From JAHJUB01 sp041653615 [NCBI: Candidatus Ratteibacteria bacterium] (GTDB lineage: Bacteria > Ratteibacteria > UBA8468 > MWAK01), in NCBI GenBank assembly GCA_041653615.1, contig JBAZEZ010000034.1, forward strand, positions 1 through 7,080: 7,080 nt of DNA, given 5' to 3'. Below the pieces are notes generated by a model. That model searched no databases. It was not told the origin of the DNA and saw only the letters and a list, made by a program, of their open reading frames with translations. This document shows positions 6,203-7,080 of the stretch, in pieces; position 1 is the stretch's first letter; each line of letters starts with the position of its first letter. A program made the position numbers and the translations under genes.

Positions 6203-6892
6203 ATGAAACTAAATCTTTATCTGGCCCGGTCCGGCGTCGCCTCCCGTCGGAAATCAGCGGAACTGATTAAGGAAGGCCGCGTGAGCGTGAACGGTGAAAC
6301 AGTTCTGGTTCCTTCCCGGGAAGTTGCCGGCAAGGACAAAGTAAGCGTTGACGGGAAAAAGGTTGCCCCGGAAAGGTTCGTCTATATCGCCGTGAACAAA
6401 CCAATCGGTTTTACCTGTACCCTGAAAGACCGATTCGCCGAAAAGAAGGTGACCGACCTTGTGCCGCGTTCCCTGGGCCGACTCTACCCGGTCGGCCGGC
6501 TGGACCGGGATTCTTCCGGCCTGGTCATTCTTACCAATGACGGTGATTTTAGCCAGCGGCTGAGCCATCCCAGCTATGAAGCGGAAAAAGAATACTTGGT
6601 TACTGTTACCCCGCCGGTCAGTCGCAAAGAAGCCGCTGTCTTGAAAGCGGGAGTGCTTTACGAGGCAGAAAAACTGAGCGCTTCAGAAGTGGTAATTCTG
6701 AATAATGATTCGGGAAAGAGCACGCTTCAGGTTATCCTGAAGGAAGGTAAAAAGCGCGAAATTCGCAGAATGTTCGGCTGCCTCGGCCATCACGTATTAA
6801 CCCTGCGGAGGATGAGAATCGGAAACATAATGCTGGGTAAACTTGAGCTTGGAAAGCACCGCTTCCTTACCGAAGAAGAAATTACAACTTAA
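6203..6892 (+). CDS. rRNA pseudouridine synthase of the RsuA/RluB/RluE/RluF family
   Basis: The enzyme isomerises a specific uridine in ribosomal RNA to pseudouridine. The 229 residues comprise an N-terminal S4 RNA-binding domain (about 1-50: LYLARSGVASRRKSAELIK, then GRVSVNGE) and the RsuA-type catalytic domain (about 58-225). VNKPIGF lies at 64-70; the catalytic aspartate is D101 in VGRLDRDSSGLVILTNDG (97-114). EKEYLV (128-133) and the EGKKREIRRMF segment (181-191) are family signatures. Length and domain order are normal. Members include RsuA (16S U516) and RluB (23S U2605); the sequence viewed by eye does not settle which site is modified, so no symbol is given. The start is fixed by the S4 domain. 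There is no Shine-Dalgarno site. It is divergent from rsmA, another rRNA-modifying enzyme, and its last 11 bases overlap the end of the convergent peptidase gene. Confidence 0.96.
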   Translation: MKLNLYLARSGVASRRKSAELIKEGRVSVNGETVLVPSREVAGKDKVSVDGKKVAPERFVYIAVNKPIGFTCTLKDRFAEKKVTDLVPRSLGRLYPVGRLDRDSSGLVILTNDGDFSQRLSHPSYEAEKEYLVTVTPPVSRKEAAVLKAGVLYEAEKLSASEVVILNNDSGKSTLQVILKEGKKREIRRMFGCLGHHVLTLRRMRIGNIMLGKLELGKHRFLTEEEITT

Positions 6893-7080
6893 ACTCTCCG
6901 GTATCAATCCATTCGGCTTTCAACAGACACCACCAGTCAATCGCCAATTCCTGCAGCACGTATTCGTAGGGAAGCCAGCCGTAGCCTTTTTCACCCCATC
7001 CCTCACCCCAGGAGTTTCGCAAGAGCAGTGCGCCGGTCGTTTGGGTTCCGTTAGGGTCGGTGTTGGCTATTTTTAGCTTG
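6882..7080 (-). CDS. C-terminal part of a papain-like (C1 family) cysteine peptidase, partial
   Basis: The minus strand is open from the right edge to a TAA stop at 6884-6882, giving the last 65 residues of a protein whose start lies outside the window. The fragment contains GALLLRNSWGEGWGEKGYGW (fragment residues 16-35) followed by LPYEYVLQ. The NSWG-x-x-WG-x-x-GYGW pattern is the signature around the active-site asparagine of papain-like C1 peptidases, here N22 of the fragment; the catalytic cysteine and histidine would lie upstream, beyond the edge. It ends in a Trp-rich tail (DWWCLLKAEW). The frame overlaps the last 11 bases of the convergent pseudouridine synthase gene. Because the start is missing, a search for complete reading frames would overlook it. 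The family call is firm; activity and location cannot be judged. Confidence 0.85.
   Translation of the reverse strand, partial: KLKIANTDPNGTQTTGALLLRNSWGEGWGEKGYGWLPYEYVLQELAIDWWCLLKAEWIDTGEFKL

Noticed and set aside
6843-7076. 77-residue plus-strand frame at the right end
   Set aside because: It is antisense to the papain-like peptidase fragment, whose minus-strand reading contains a clear NSWG signature.

Overview
The window is a bacterial chromosomal segment of moderate GC with six complete protein genes, one partial gene at the right edge and possibly the tail of another at the left edge. All the recognisable genes are of bacterial type: enolase, RsmA/KsgA, an RsuA/RluB-type pseudouridine synthase, a KimA-like permease and an ICMT-like methyltransferase. 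Several starts lack a Shine-Dalgarno sequence, and two -10 boxes lie so close to the ATG that the mRNAs would be almost leaderless. Dispersed palindromic repeats sit in the gaps. Together these features resemble uncultivated lineages such as Candidate Phyla Radiation/Patescibacteria or other environmental bacteria, but the sequence alone does not fix the phylum.

Layout, left to right: a possible C-terminal coding tail (2-121); a secreted metallophosphoesterase (131-985, +); a promoter and a 74-bp palindromic repeat lying in the probable leader of enolase; eno (1154-2410, +); a promoter and a KimA/KUP-like potassium transporter (2546-4528, +); a short promoter and an isoprenylcysteine methyltransferase-like membrane protein (4609-5157, +). 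A second copy of the repeat almost exactly fills the gap (5164-5235) before the convergent rsmA gene (5239-6036, -). A divergent intergenic region holds a REP/BIME-like double hairpin and two back-to-back promoters. It is followed by the pseudouridine synthase (6203-6892, +). The C-terminus of a papain-like cysteine peptidase runs in from the right on the minus strand (6882-7080) and overlaps the pseudouridine synthase by 11 bp.

The genes look mostly monocistronic: five of the six complete genes have a recognisable -10 or a full promoter of their own. rsmA and the pseudouridine synthase both modify rRNA and share one divergent control region. The others (glycolysis, ion uptake, phosphoester hydrolysis, membrane methylation) have no evident common pathway.

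The most interesting content is non-coding: two families of structured repeats, one of which shows compensatory base changes between its two hairpins, and their placement in mRNA leaders and between convergent genes. No complete new defence, mobile or biosynthetic system is visible.
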